The position numbers and the translations under genes were made by a program. Below are positions 24,340-33,318 of a stretch of 64,000 nucleotides of DNA, one piece after another (the first letter of the stretch is position 1; each line of letters begins with the position of its first letter). The stretch is from Falsiroseomonas algicola (GTDB lineage Bacteria; Pseudomonadota; Alphaproteobacteria; Acetobacterales; Acetobacteraceae). The DNA is taken from NCBI RefSeq assembly GCF_011040385.1, contig NZ_JAAIKB010000010.1, forward strand, positions 1 to 64,000, written 5' to 3'. Below the pieces are notes generated by a model. That model had not been told where the DNA came from. It saw nothing but the letters and a program-made list of their open reading frames with translations, and made no database searches.

Positions 24340-25008
24340 ATGCCCGAAGTCATGTTCGCCGGCCCCGACGGCCGGCTTGAGGGTCGTTATCACCATGCGA
24401 AGCAGGCCCATGCGCCGGTCGCGCTGATCCTGCACCCGCATCCGCTGCATGGCGGGACCATGAACAACCGGATCGTTCATGCCCTGTACCAACGGTTCCA
24501 GGCGATGGGGTTCTCCACCCTTCGCTTCAACTTCCGCGGCGTCGGCCGCAGCCAGGGCCGCTACGATGGCGGCATTGGGGAGATCTCGGACGCCGCGGCG
24601 GCGCTGGACTTCCTGCAGGCCGTGAACCCGAACGCCTCCTCCCTCTGGGTCGCGGGCTATTCCTTCGGGTCCTATGTCGGCATGCAGCTGCTGATGCGGC
24701 GGCCGGAGATGGGCGGCTTCGTCAGCGTCTCCGCCCCCGCCAGCCACTACGATTTCGGCTTCCTCGCCCCCTGCCCCTGCAACGGCCTGATGCTGCATGG
24801 CGCGGATGACGAGCTCGTGCCCGAAAGCTCCGTGCGCAAGCTTGTCGACAAGCTGAATACCCAGAAGGGCATCCGGATCGACTACCGCGTGATGCCGGGC
24901 GCCGGCCACATCTTCACGCCGCCCCAGGCGGAGCAGGTGGCGGATGCGGCGGAAGACCATGTGATGGGCGTGCTGAACCGCGGCCGCATGGCGCTCGCGG
25001 CCGACTGA
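24340..25008 (+). CDS. Alpha/beta hydrolase, CocE/NonD-like short form
   Basis: A 222-residue serine hydrolase of the small cytoplasmic type common in proteobacteria. It has the oxyanion strand ALILHPHPLHGGTMNN, FNFRGVGRSQGRYDGG, the nucleophile elbow AGYSFGSYVG, Asp in HGADDELVPE and His in PGAGHIFTPP. The substrate is not known. It has GAAGGAAC before the start and a strong hairpin terminator after it. Confidence 0.88.
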   Translation: MPEVMFAGPDGRLEGRYHHAKQAHAPVALILHPHPLHGGTMNNRIVHALYQRFQAMGFSTLRFNFRGVGRSQGRYDGGIGEISDAAAALDFLQAVNPNASSLWVAGYSFGSYVGMQLLMRRPEMGGFVSVSAPASHYDFGFLAPCPCNGLMLHGADDELVPESSVRKLVDKLNTQKGIRIDYRVMPGAGHIFTPPQAEQVADAAEDHVMGVLNRGRMALAAD

Positions 25009-25035
25009 CCCGCCCAGGGTCATCGAGCCTTCCGG

Positions 25036-25064
25036 AACGGCGCGCGGCACCCCCGCGCGCCGTT
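25036..25064. terminator. Bidirectional rho-independent terminator
   Basis: A perfect 12-bp stem, AACGGCGCGCGG with CCGCGCGCCGTT, and a 5-base loop lie between the convergent hydrolase and anmK genes. A short T run follows on one side and A on the other, so it can serve both. Confidence 0.85.
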
Positions 25065-25071
25065 TCGCGTT

Positions 25072-26169
25072 CTACAGCAGCGAACCCACCAGCCTGCCTC
25101 CTGGCAGCGGATACGGCGCGCCGGTCGTGCCCGGGAAGGTCAGCGGCAGGCCGCGCCAGACGCGGGCCGCCAGCACGCCGAAGGCCTGCGCCTCCAGCGC
25201 ATCGCCATTCCAGCCCGCCACCTCCACCGCCCGCACCGGCTCCGCCAGCGCCGCACCCAGCGCCCGCATCATCGCGGGGTTGCGGCGCCCGCCCCCGGCG
25301 ACCAGCCACTGCACCGGCGGCTCCGGGAAGTGCCGCGCGGCAGCCGCCACGCAGACGGCGGCGAAGGCCACCAGCGTGGCCGCGCCATCGGCAGGCGAGA
25401 GCGCGCCCGCGCCCGCTTCCCGCAGCGCGCGGTCGAAATCCAGCCGGTCCAGCGATTTGGGCGGCGGCGCCAGCAGCCAGGGATGGTCCAGCATATGGGC
25501 CATCACCCCGCCATCGACCTGGCCGGCCAGCGCCAGCCGGCCGTCGCGATCGAAGGCCTCCCCCGTATGCAGCCGCAACCAGTCATCCAGCGGGCCATTG
25601 GCGGGGCCGGTATCGAAGGCCACCAGCGTGCCATCCGCGCCGATCCAGGTGACGTTGGCCACGCCGCCGAGATTCAGCACCGCCAGCGGCTTCGGCAGGT
25701 CCCGCGCCATGGCGGCATGCACCACCGGCACCAGCGGCGCCCCCTGCCCGCCCGCCGCCACATCGGCGCTGCGGAAATCATGGGCGACGGTCATCCCCGT
25801 CTCCCGCGCCAGGCGCTGCGCATCCCCCACCTGCCAGGTGAAGCCGGCGGCATTCGTGCCGGGCCGCGCAGGCCTGTGCAGAATGGTCTGGCCGTGGAAG
25901 CCGATGACATCCGCGGGCCAGCCGATGGCGCGCACCGCCTCCACATGCCGGTCCGTCAGCCGCGCCACGCAGCCCTGGAGGAAGGGGTCCTCGGGCGACA
26001 TCTCCGGTGCCCGGTCCAGCAACTGCCGCAGGTCACGCCGCAGCGACGGATCGTAGGGCAGGGTCAGCACCGGGCCCAGCCGGCCGATCGCCTCCCCATC
26101 CGTCTCCACCCAGGCGGCATCCACCCCATCGAGGGAGGTCCCGCTCATCAGCCCTATGGTTCGCAGCAT
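25072..26169 (-). CDS. anmK: Anhydro-N-acetylmuramic acid kinase
   Basis: Phosphorylates and opens 1,6-anhydro-MurNAc in peptidoglycan recycling. It has 365 residues. Visible motifs are GLMSGTSLDGVDAAW at the N-terminus, GFHGQTILHRP, NLGGVANVTW with FDTGPANGPLDDW, and VAGGGRRNPAMMRALG near the C-terminus, all typical. It is divergent from tyrS with about 60 bases between starts, an arrangement common in alphaproteobacteria. Confidence 0.95.
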   Translation of the reverse strand: MLRTIGLMSGTSLDGVDAAWVETDGEAIGRLGPVLTLPYDPSLRRDLRQLLDRAPEMSPEDPFLQGCVARLTDRHVEAVRAIGWPADVIGFHGQTILHRPARPGTNAAGFTWQVGDAQRLARETGMTVAHDFRSADVAAGGQGAPLVPVVHAAMARDLPKPLAVLNLGGVANVTWIGADGTLVAFDTGPANGPLDDWLRLHTGEAFDRDGRLALAGQVDGGVMAHMLDHPWLLAPPPKSLDRLDFDRALREAGAGALSPADGAATLVAFAAVCVAAAARHFPEPPVQWLVAGGGRRNPAMMRALGAALAEPVRAVEVAGWNGDALEAQAFGVLAARVWRGLPLTFPGTTGAPYPLPGGRLVGSLL

Positions 26170-26231
26170 CCCCCCAACGTGCTACGCCGCGCGCCGCCGG
26201 GAAAGACCCGGGCAGCCGATGACGGACGACC

Positions 26232-27458
26232 ATGAGCATCACCAGCGACTTCCTGCGGATCGCCAAGGAACGCGGCTACATCCACCAGACCTCTGACGAG
26301 GCGGAGCTGGATGCCGCGCTGCGCAAGGGGGGTCTCACTGCCTATATCGGCTATGACTGCACCGCGGACAGCCTGCATGTCGGGCACCTGATGCCGACCA
26401 TGCTGCTGCGGCTGCTGCAGAAGACCGGCGGCAAGCCCATCGCGCTGATCGGCGGCGGCACCACCAAGGTCGGCGACCCCTCCGGCAAGGATGAGGCGCG
26501 GCAGCTGCTGACCGACGAGATCATCGCCACCAACAAGCTCGGCATCCGCCGCACCTTCGAGGCGCTGCTCGATTTCGACGCCGGCGCGCTGATGCTCGAC
26601 AATGCCGAATGGCTGGATGAGCTGCGCTACATCCCCTTCCTGCGCGACATCGGCCGCCATTTCAGCGTCAACCGGATGCTGACCATGGACAGCGTGCGGC
26701 TGCGCCTCGAACGCGAGCAGCCGCTCAGCTTCCTCGAATTCAACTACATGCTGCTGCAGTCCTACGACTTCTTGGAACTGCATCGCCGCCATGGGGCGGT
26801 GCTCCAGATGGGCGGGTCGGACCAGTGGGGCAACATCATCATGGGGGCGGAACTGATCCGCCGCGTGGCCGGTGGCCAGGCGCATGTGCTGACCACGCCG
26901 CTGCTGACCACGGCGTCGGGCGCCAAGATGGGCAAGACGGCGGCGGGCGCGGTGTGGCTGAACCCGGATCGCCTTTCCCCCTACGACTACTGGCAGTTCT
27001 GGCGGAACACGGAGGATGCAGATGTCGGCCGCTTCCTCGCGCTCTTCACCGAACTGCCCATGGAGGAAGTGCGCCGCCTCGGCGCGCTGGCCGGCGCCGA
27101 GATCAACGAGGCCAAGAAGATCCTGGCCACCGAGGCGACCGCCCTGCTGCATGGCCGCGCCGCCGCGGAGACCGCCGCCGAGACCGCCCGCCGCGCCTTC
27201 GAACAGGGCGAGGCGGCGGAGACGCTGCCGAGCCTGGCCACCAAACTGCCGGCCGGCATCATCGACCTGCTGGCGGAGGCGAAGCTCGTCGCCAGCAAGG
27301 GCGAGGCCCGGCGGCTGATGGCGCAGGGCGGCGTGCGGCTGAACGATGCGCCGGTGTCGGACGTCGCGGCGGTGGTGACGGAAGCCGATCTGCGTGACGG
27401 CGCGGCGAAGCTTTCGCTCGGCCGCAAGAAGCATCTGCTGGTCCGGCAGGCTTCGTGA
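26232..27458 (+). CDS. tyrS: Tyrosyl-tRNA synthetase
   Basis: Charges tRNA-Tyr. It has 408 residues. The class I HIGH motif appears as HVGH ([11 protein letters not shown]), the KMSKS loop as KMGKT ([10 protein letters not shown]), with Tyr-binding [10 protein letters not shown] and [10 protein letters not shown] and GGSDQWGN. An S4 RNA-binding domain is at the C-terminus ([20 protein letters not shown]). The start ATG at 26232 follows a short gap after divergent anmK. Confidence 0.97.
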   Translation: MSITSDFLRIAKERGYIHQTSDEAELDAALRKGGLTAYIGYDCTADSLHVGHLMPTMLLRLLQKTGGKPIALIGGGTTKVGDPSGKDEARQLLTDEIIATNKLGIRRTFEALLDFDAGALMLDNAEWLDELRYIPFLRDIGRHFSVNRMLTMDSVRLRLEREQPLSFLEFNYMLLQSYDFLELHRRHGAVLQMGGSDQWGNIIMGAELIRRVAGGQAHVLTTPLLTTASGAKMGKTAAGAVWLNPDRLSPYDYWQFWRNTEDADVGRFLALFTELPMEEVRRLGALAGAEINEAKKILATEATALLHGRAAAETAAETARRAFEQGEAAETLPSLATKLPAGIIDLLAEAKLVASKGEARRLMAQGGVRLNDAPVSDVAAVVTEADLRDGAAKLSLGRKKHLLVRQAS

Positions 27459-27861
27459 GACTACTGCCGGTCTGGAACTCCCCGCAAAGCCGCTTCACCG
27501 TTTTGCGCGGACCCGGATCGGCGCCGGTCATCGACGGTTTCGCTGCGTTGCCGCGCCGCCGCCCTGGGCTAGGCGGGTTTCGATAGGGGCTCTTGGCCCG
27601 CTCTGCCGGTTCAACAGGGTTCCCGCTGGTGTTTGCGGAGGCGGCGCGCGTCGCGCCTCCGGCGGGCTCCGTATCCACAGCGAAATCCAGGCCTAGGATT
27701 TTTTGCCGCACACGGCGCTGCGGCGCCACCGTTTTTCGGCCTTGGCGTCGCCTTAATTTTTGTTCATCTGAGGGGCCATCAGCGGTGCTTCGGGAACCCC
27801 CGGGGCGCTGCCGTTCTTCAACCGCGCCGCGCATCACGCCGGCCGACAGGAACGACCTGCC
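27459..27861. other. Intergenic region after tyrS, no gene seen
   Basis: About 400 bases without a convincing gene. GGAGGCG...CGCCTCC at 27637-27660 could form a 7-bp hairpin and may end tyrS transcription, though it is 180 bases downstream and lacks a T-tract. T-rich stretches at 27700-27765 (GATTTTTTGCC, CGTTTTTCGG, TTAATTTTTGTTC) are unusual for this genome and may hold the promoter of the next gene. Confidence 0.45.
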
Positions 27862-29571
27862 ATGCCCCGCGCCATCCTGGCTGGGCTGACGCTGCCCGCC
27901 AGCCGCCCCCTCTCCATTCCCCGCTGGTGGAGCGGCGTGGCGGCGGTCGCGCTGGGTTGTCTCGTCATTGCCGCGATCTACGGCCCCGGCATCCTCGCTC
28001 CCTGGCGCACCGGCTGGATGCTGGAAGGCACGATCGGACCCGACCCGGTGCAGTACTGGCTGGGCTGGACCTATTTCAGCCGCGCCCCCTGGTCCTGGCC
28101 GCCCGGCCTGAACCCGGATTGGGGGCTGGAGATCGGCTCCTCCATCTTCTACTCGGACTCCATCCCGCTGCTCGCCTTTGCCTTCAAGGCGCTGCGGCCG
28201 CTGATGGAGGTCTCCCAGTATTGGGGCCTCTGGCTCTATGCCTGCGGGGCCCTGCAGGCCTTGATGGCCTGGCGGATCATCGGCCTCTTCACGGCCGACC
28301 CGCTGGCGCGGTTGGCGGGGGCTGCGCTGTTCCTGGTCCAGCCGCTGATCCTGAACCGGCTGGGCGGTCATTTCGCCCTGGGCGGCCAGTTTCTCCTGTT
28401 GATGGCGCTGTATCTCTGCCTGACGCGAGAGCCCGCGGCTCGGCGGCTGGCGGGGTGGGCGGCGCTGGTGGGCGCTTCCTCCCTCATCCACGCCTATCTC
28501 CTGCCGATGGTCGCGGGGCTCTGGGCGACGGATCTGCTGGCCCGGGCGCTGCGCGATGGCCGCCGCCCGGCCTGGCTGGGCATGGAGGCGCTGGCCGTGC
28601 CCTTGATCGGCCTGTGCGGCCTGTGGCTGGCCGGTTTCTTCGTGCTGCAAAGTGGGCTCGGCGGCACCTGGGGCGGCTTCGGCCGCATGCAGCTCGACCT
28701 GCTGGCCCCCTTCGACCCCGGCGAATGGGGACGCTTCCTGCCGCAATTGCCGCGGGCGGACCATCTGGAGGCCGCCGATTCCTATCTTGGCCTCGGCGTG
28801 CTGCTGCTGCTGGCCGCTGGCCTGATCGCCTTCCTGGCGCGGCCGGGGATGCGGCCCGGATGGCCGTTGCTGGCCGGGCTTGCGGTCTTCATGGCGCTGG
28901 CCGTCACCCACCGCGTCTCGATCGGCGGGTGGGTGGTGACCGTCCTCGATCTGCCGGAGCGGGCCGTCAGCCTTGCCGATGCGCTGCGGGCCTCCGTCCG
29001 CTTCTTCTGGCCTGTCGCCTATGCCGCCATGGTCGGTGCGATCGCCGCGCTGGTGCATGCGCTGGGCGGGCGCCGGGCGGGCCTGGTCCTGGCGGGGCTG
29101 CTGGTGGTGCAGGTGGCGGACCTTCAGCCGGGCGTTGCGCGGTTGCACGGCTTCTTCCGCCCGGCGCCCGCGACCGCGCCGCTGCGCCTGGCCGATCCCT
29201 TCTGGACGCAGGCGACCGCGCGCTACGAGCGGATCCGCCTGGCGCCCACCGGGATGCAGGCCCGGCATTGGGAGGAAGTCGCCGTGCTGGCCGCGACGCG
29301 CGGCCTGCCTACCGATGCCGTCTACCTCGCGCGCCTGGATCCCGAGCGCGTGGCGGCGCTCAACGCCACCACCCTGGCGCGGCTTTCGACCGGGCGGCAT
29401 GAGCGGGGCAGCCTCTACGTGCTGGGCGACAAGGATGCCCTGGCGGCCGCCTGGGCCGGGATGGACCCGACCCGCGACCTGCTGCGACAGGCCGATGGCA
29501 TCTGGGTACTGGCCCCGGGCTGGCTCCAGCCGCTGGTCGCCGCCCACACTGGCGCGTCGCCGCCGCCCTGA
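27862..29571 (+). CDS. Multi-membrane protein, DUF6311-like (GT-C glycosyltransferase type)
   Basis: A 569-residue inner-membrane protein with roughly ten hydrophobic segments in the first 430 residues and a soluble C-terminal domain. The first loop contains acidic residues (EGTIGPDPVQYWLGWTYFSR) in the position of the catalytic Asp of GT-C enzymes, and WPPGLNPDWGLEIGSSIFYS follows. This layout resembles DUF6311 proteins, thought to transfer sugars from lipid carriers. The family call is from memory of sequence style, and the acceptor is unknown. It is followed closely by azlC. Confidence 0.6.
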   Translation: MPRAILAGLTLPASRPLSIPRWWSGVAAVALGCLVIAAIYGPGILAPWRTGWMLEGTIGPDPVQYWLGWTYFSRAPWSWPPGLNPDWGLEIGSSIFYSDSIPLLAFAFKALRPLMEVSQYWGLWLYACGALQALMAWRIIGLFTADPLARLAGAALFLVQPLILNRLGGHFALGGQFLLLMALYLCLTREPAARRLAGWAALVGASSLIHAYLLPMVAGLWATDLLARALRDGRRPAWLGMEALAVPLIGLCGLWLAGFFVLQSGLGGTWGGFGRMQLDLLAPFDPGEWGRFLPQLPRADHLEAADSYLGLGVLLLLAAGLIAFLARPGMRPGWPLLAGLAVFMALAVTHRVSIGGWVVTVLDLPERAVSLADALRASVRFFWPVAYAAMVGAIAALVHALGGRRAGLVLAGLLVVQVADLQPGVARLHGFFRPAPATAPLRLADPFWTQATARYERIRLAPTGMQARHWEEVAVLAATRGLPTDAVYLARLDPERVAALNATTLARLSTGRHERGSLYVLGDKDALAAAWAGMDPTRDLLRQADGIWVLAPGWLQPLVAAHTGASPPP

Positions 29572-29577
29572 GGTCCG

Positions 29578-30279
29578 ATGCCCGACGAGACGCCGCCCGC
29601 ATGCTTCACCACCGCCGGCGTGGCGCGCGGCATGATGCTCGCCTGGCCCCTGCTCCTCTCGACCGGGGCAGGCGGGCTCGCGATGGGCGCGGCCTGTCGC
29701 CAGGCGGGCATGTCGCTGCCGCTCGCCACGCTCTTCAGCGCCGGCGTCTATTCCGGCACGGCGCAGGCGCTGGCGCTGCAACTCTGGTCGGCCGTGCCGC
29801 CGCTGCTCGCCATCCTGCTGGCGGCGGGGGCGGTCAACCTCCGCTACCTCGTCATGGGGGCGCGGCTGGCCACGCTGTTCCCCGGCCTGCCCTGGCGTTC
29901 GATGCTACCGAGCCTCGCCATCTATGGTGACGCCACCTGGCTGATCGCGGCCGGCGAGGCCGAGCGGGGGCGGCCCGATGCCGGGATCCTCTTCGGCGCC
30001 AGCGCGGTGACGGTGGTGGGCTGGGTCGGCGGGACCGTCATCGGGCACGGCGCCGCCTTCTCGCTGGCCGGCCCCTGGGCGATGGCCGCGGCCTTCATCC
30101 CGCTGGGCTTCATCGTCGCCTATATCCCGGACCAGTGGCGAGGCCGCGCCACCGGGTTGCCCTGGGCGGCCTCCGCTGGCGTGGCGCTGCTGTCCCTGCC
30201 CTTCGTCGCGGCGCATTGGGCCATGCTCGCCGGCGGGGCGGCGGGGACGGCGATCGCGGTGCTGCGTGACGATGGCTGA
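29578..30279 (+). CDS. azlC: AzlC-family branched-chain amino acid exporter, large subunit
   Basis: Large subunit of the two-part AzlCD exporter in the inner membrane. It has 233 residues with several hydrophobic segments, including an N-terminal GMMLAWPLLLSTGAGGLAMG and LFSAGVYSGTAQALALQLWS, and the family region AVNLRYLVMGARLATLFPGL. The next gene encodes the small subunit and overlaps its end. Substrates are probably branched-chain amino acids or analogues; this is from family knowledge. Confidence 0.9.
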   Translation: MPDETPPACFTTAGVARGMMLAWPLLLSTGAGGLAMGAACRQAGMSLPLATLFSAGVYSGTAQALALQLWSAVPPLLAILLAAGAVNLRYLVMGARLATLFPGLPWRSMLPSLAIYGDATWLIAAGEAERGRPDAGILFGASAVTVVGWVGGTVIGHGAAFSLAGPWAMAAAFIPLGFIVAYIPDQWRGRATGLPWAASAGVALLSLPFVAAHWAMLAGGAAGTAIAVLRDDG

Positions 30280-30574
30280 CCCCTGGCCCTGGCTGGTGGT
30301 GCTGGCGCTGGCGGCGCTGACCTTCTCCATGCGCGTCGGCGGCTGGCTGGCGGCGCGCGTCATGGGCGTCTCGCCGCTGATGGATCGCGTGCTGCGCGCG
30401 GCGCCGGGCAACCTGTTCATCGCGGTGGCCGCGGTCGCCATCCTGAAAGGCGGCGCGCCGATCGCGGCCGGCAGCATCGCGACGGTCGCTGCGATGCACC
30501 TGACCGGGCGGGAATGGGTGGCATTGCCGCTGGGGGCGGCGGCGGCGGCCGGGATAGGCTTGCTCGGACCCTGA
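30272..30574 (+). CDS. azlD: AzlD-family exporter, small subunit
   Basis: Small partner of AzlC, about 100 residues, almost wholly hydrophobic with the family pattern TFSMRVGGWLAARVMGVSPL then LRAAPGNLFIAVAAVAI. The ATG at 30272 overlaps the azlC stop; a GTG at 30266 is also possible. Translation is probably coupled to azlC. Confidence 0.88.
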   Translation: MADPWPWLVVLALAALTFSMRVGGWLAARVMGVSPLMDRVLRAAPGNLFIAVAAVAILKGGAPIAAGSIATVAAMHLTGREWVALPLGAAAAAGIGLLGP

Positions 30575-30613
30575 CGGTTTCGGAGGGGGGCGCCTGCGCG
30601 CCCCCCAATCCGG

Positions 30614-32158
30614 TCAGCCCGGCGCGCCGGGCGCGCGTGCCGGCGCCAGCCGCAGCGGCACCCAGCGCTGGCCCTGCGGCCCCTCGATCAGCAGCAGCGC
30701 CGTTGCCCGGTTCTGCCGGCGCAGCCGCTCGAGCCGCTCCTGCACTTCCTGCGGCGTGTTCACCCGCTCCTGCTGCACCTCGACGATCACGTCGCCGGGC
30801 CGCAGTTCACGCTCCGCCGCCGTGCTGCCCGGCGCCACTTCCGTGATTACCACGCCGCGGCTTTCCGCCCGCAGGCTGAAGCGCTCCCGCGCCTCCGGCG
30901 TGATCGGGCCGACGCGCAGGCCAAGGCCCGAGAGTTCCAGCGTCTGCGGCCGCGTGGCCGGCGCCGGCGTCGCCGCCGCCTGCTGCGCCTCGGAGGGCAG
31001 TTCGGCGACCGTCACCGTCACCGTCTGCTCACGCCCGTCTCGCCACACCACCACGGGCGCGGCGGTGCCGACATTGGTGTCGGCCACGATGCGCGGCAGG
31101 TTGCGCATCTCCCGCACCTCCTGCCCATTGAAGCGCAGGATCACGTCGCCGGCCTGGATGCCGCCGGCCGCGGCCGGGCCGCCTTCCTGCGCCCGCGCCA
31201 CCAGCGCGCCGCGCGCACCGCCGCGGATGCCGAGGCTTTCCGCGATCTCGTCCGTCACCTGCTGAATGTTCACGCCGAGCCAACCGCGCCGCACCCGGCC
31301 CGCTTCGCGCAGCTGGTTCGCGATGTTGCGCGCCAGGTTGGAGGGGATGGAGAAGCCGATGCCGATCGACCCGCCGGACGGCGAGTAGATGGCCGTGTTG
31401 ATGCCCACGACCTCGCCCGCCAGGTTGAACAGCGGGCCGCCGGAATTGCCGCGGTTGATGGCGGCATCCGTCTGGATGAAGTCGTCATAGAGGCCCTGGC
31501 GGATATCGCGGCCGCGCGCCGAGACGATGCCCGCGGTGACGGATCCGCCGAGCCCGAAGGGATTGCCGATAGCCAGCACCCAGTCGCCCACCAGCGCCGT
31601 GTCGCTGTCACCGAAGGAGACGGAGGGCAGGTCACGCTCCGGCTTCACGCGCAGCACGGCGATGTCCGTGCGCGGATCGGTGCCCACCAGTTCCGCGCGG
31701 AGCGTGGTGTTGTCCTGCAGCACCACATTGATCTCGTCCGCGCCATCGATGACGTGGTTGTTCGTCACCACGATGCCGGACGGGTCGATGATGAAGCCCG
31801 AGCCCAGGGATTGCGCGCGGCGCTGCGGCTGCTGCTGCGGCGGCTGGTTCGGACGGCCCTGCTGGCCGGGCGGGCGGTTGCGCTCCAGGAAGTCCCGGAA
31901 GAATTCCTCGAAGGGGCTGCCAGGCGGGGCCTGCGGCGTATCCGGCGCGTCAGGGCGCTGGGCACGGCCGGGCGAACCGGCCGCCTGGGTCGTCTGGATG
32001 TTCACGACCGCCGGCAGCAGCCGCTGCGCCAGCGGCGCGAAGGACGAAGGCGCGCCCGGCGGTGGGATCTGGGCGTGGGACGGCGAGGGCGACAGGGCCG
32101 CAAACGGCGCGGCGATGGCCGCGGCCATCAGGAGGGGGGCAAAGCGCACGGGCGGCAC
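30614..32158 (-). CDS. degP: Periplasmic serine protease of the Do/DegP family
   Basis: Periplasmic protease and chaperone. It has 514 residues and a signal peptide (APLLMAAAIAAPFAALSPSP, cut near SHAQ). The catalytic triad is His135 (NNHVIDGAD), Asp165 (DPRTDIAVL) and Ser239 (GNSGGPLFN). Two PDZ domains follow (about 290-380 and 410-500). A Pro/Gln-rich loop at 94-116 resembles the LA loop. It lies downstream of hflKC in the same direction with a 160-base gap, forming an envelope quality-control cluster. DegQ is an equally valid name. Confidence 0.92.
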   Translation of the reverse strand: MPPVRFAPLLMAAAIAAPFAALSPSPSHAQIPPPGAPSSFAPLAQRLLPAVVNIQTTQAAGSPGRAQRPDAPDTPQAPPGSPFEEFFRDFLERNRPPGQQGRPNQPPQQQPQRRAQSLGSGFIIDPSGIVVTNNHVIDGADEINVVLQDNTTLRAELVGTDPRTDIAVLRVKPERDLPSVSFGDSDTALVGDWVLAIGNPFGLGGSVTAGIVSARGRDIRQGLYDDFIQTDAAINRGNSGGPLFNLAGEVVGINTAIYSPSGGSIGIGFSIPSNLARNIANQLREAGRVRRGWLGVNIQQVTDEIAESLGIRGGARGALVARAQEGGPAAAGGIQAGDVILRFNGQEVREMRNLPRIVADTNVGTAAPVVVWRDGREQTVTVTVAELPSEAQQAAATPAPATRPQTLELSGLGLRVGPITPEARERFSLRAESRGVVITEVAPGSTAAERELRPGDVIVEVQQERVNTPQEVQERLERLRRQNRATALLLIEGPQGQRWVPLRLAPARAPGAPG

Positions 32159-32319
32159 CTTCTTCTCAACGCTGGCGAACAGGGTGGGCGCGAAGGCCCG
32201 TCACGACAACATTGGCATGCGGGGCCGGTATCGGAAGCCCGCCGGCCGCCGCAAGTTGCATGGGGACCGGCGAGGGTTGGGGGCGGCCACGGCCAGCGCG
32301 GCCGCCCCCGTCACGCTGG

Positions 32320-33318
32320 TCAGGGTGCCACGGTCCCATTGGCCGGGGCCGGCACGGCCGCGGGGGCAGGCGCCGCCGCAGCCGCCGGGGCCGCCGGGGC
32401 AGGCGCCGGGGCCGCCGCGCCGCTGTTTCCGGCGTTGCCGCCGGCCGGCAGCGCCACCGGCATGCTCTCCCGGAAGAAGCGGAAGAACTCGCTGTCCGGC
32501 GACAGCAGCAGGCGCGTCTCACCCTCGCTGAAGGCCTCGCGATAGGCCTGCATGGTCCGGTAGAACTGGAAGAAGTTCGGGTCGCGCTGGAAGGCCTCCG
32601 CGAAGATGCGGATCGCCTCCTGCTCGCCCTGGCCCCGCAGGATGTCGGCCTGCGCCTGGCCTTCCGCCAGCAGCACGGTGCGTTCGCGGTCGGCGCCGGC
32701 GCGCACGCGCACCGCCACCTCGGCACCCTCGGCGCGGGCCTCGCGGGCCACGCGCTCACGCTCGGACTGCATGCGGTTGAGGATGGCCTGCGTGTTCTCC
32801 TCCGGCAGGTCGGCGCGCCGGATGCGGACATCCGTCACCTCGATGCCGAAGCGCCGCGCCTCCTCGTTCACCTGGCGGCGGATCTCCGTCATGATCCGCG
32901 CGCGGTCGGTGGACAGCACCGACAGCAGCGGCTCATTGCCAAGCACGCGGCGCAGCGCGGAGCTGACGATCGAGTTCAGCCGCCCCCGGATGCCCGCTTC
33001 CGCCGCACCGGCGGTCTGGAAGAACAGCAGCGGGTCGATCACGCGGTAGCGCGTGAAGCTGTCCACGATCAGCCGGCGCTGGTCGCCCAGGATCACCTCC
33101 TCGCCCGGCGCGTCGTAGTCCAGCAGGCGACGGTCGAAGGTGATGACGGAGTCGATGAAGGGCACCTTTGCATGCAGGCCCGGCTCGCGGATCACGCGAA
33201 CGGGCTCGCCGAGTCGCGTGATCAGGACCTGCTGCGTCTGGTGCACCGTGAACAGGGTGGCGGATGCGATGACGAGGCCGATGGCCGCGACTACCGCGAG
33301 GATAAGGGCGCGGTTCAT
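32320..33318 (-). CDS. hflC: HflC, modulator of FtsH
   Basis: Inner-membrane SPFH/band 7 protein that with HflK forms the cage around FtsH. It has 332 residues, an N-terminal membrane segment (LILAVVAAIGLVIASATLFT), the SPFH domain (VLITRLGEPVRVIREPGLHA), a long coiled coil (about 170-260) and an unusual Ala/Pro-rich C-terminal tail (about 295-330). Its ATG overlaps the hflK stop. Confidence 0.95.
   Translation of the reverse strand: MNRALILAVVAAIGLVIASATLFTVHQTQQVLITRLGEPVRVIREPGLHAKVPFIDSVITFDRRLLDYDAPGEEVILGDQRRLIVDSFTRYRVIDPLLFFQTAGAAEAGIRGRLNSIVSSALRRVLGNEPLLSVLSTDRARIMTEIRRQVNEEARRFGIEVTDVRIRRADLPEENTQAILNRMQSERERVAREARAEGAEVAVRVRAGADRERTVLLAEGQAQADILRGQGEQEAIRIFAEAFQRDPNFFQFYRTMQAYREAFSEGETRLLLSPDSEFFRFFRESMPVALPAGGNAGNSGAAAPAPAPAAPAAAAAPAPAAVPAPANGTVAP

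Noticed and set aside
27259-29781. An 840-codon minus-strand open frame opposite the tyrS end and the DUF6311-like gene
   Set aside because: Low-complexity Gln/Arg/Gly-rich translation without domains; the plus-strand genes have clear motifs and membrane segments.
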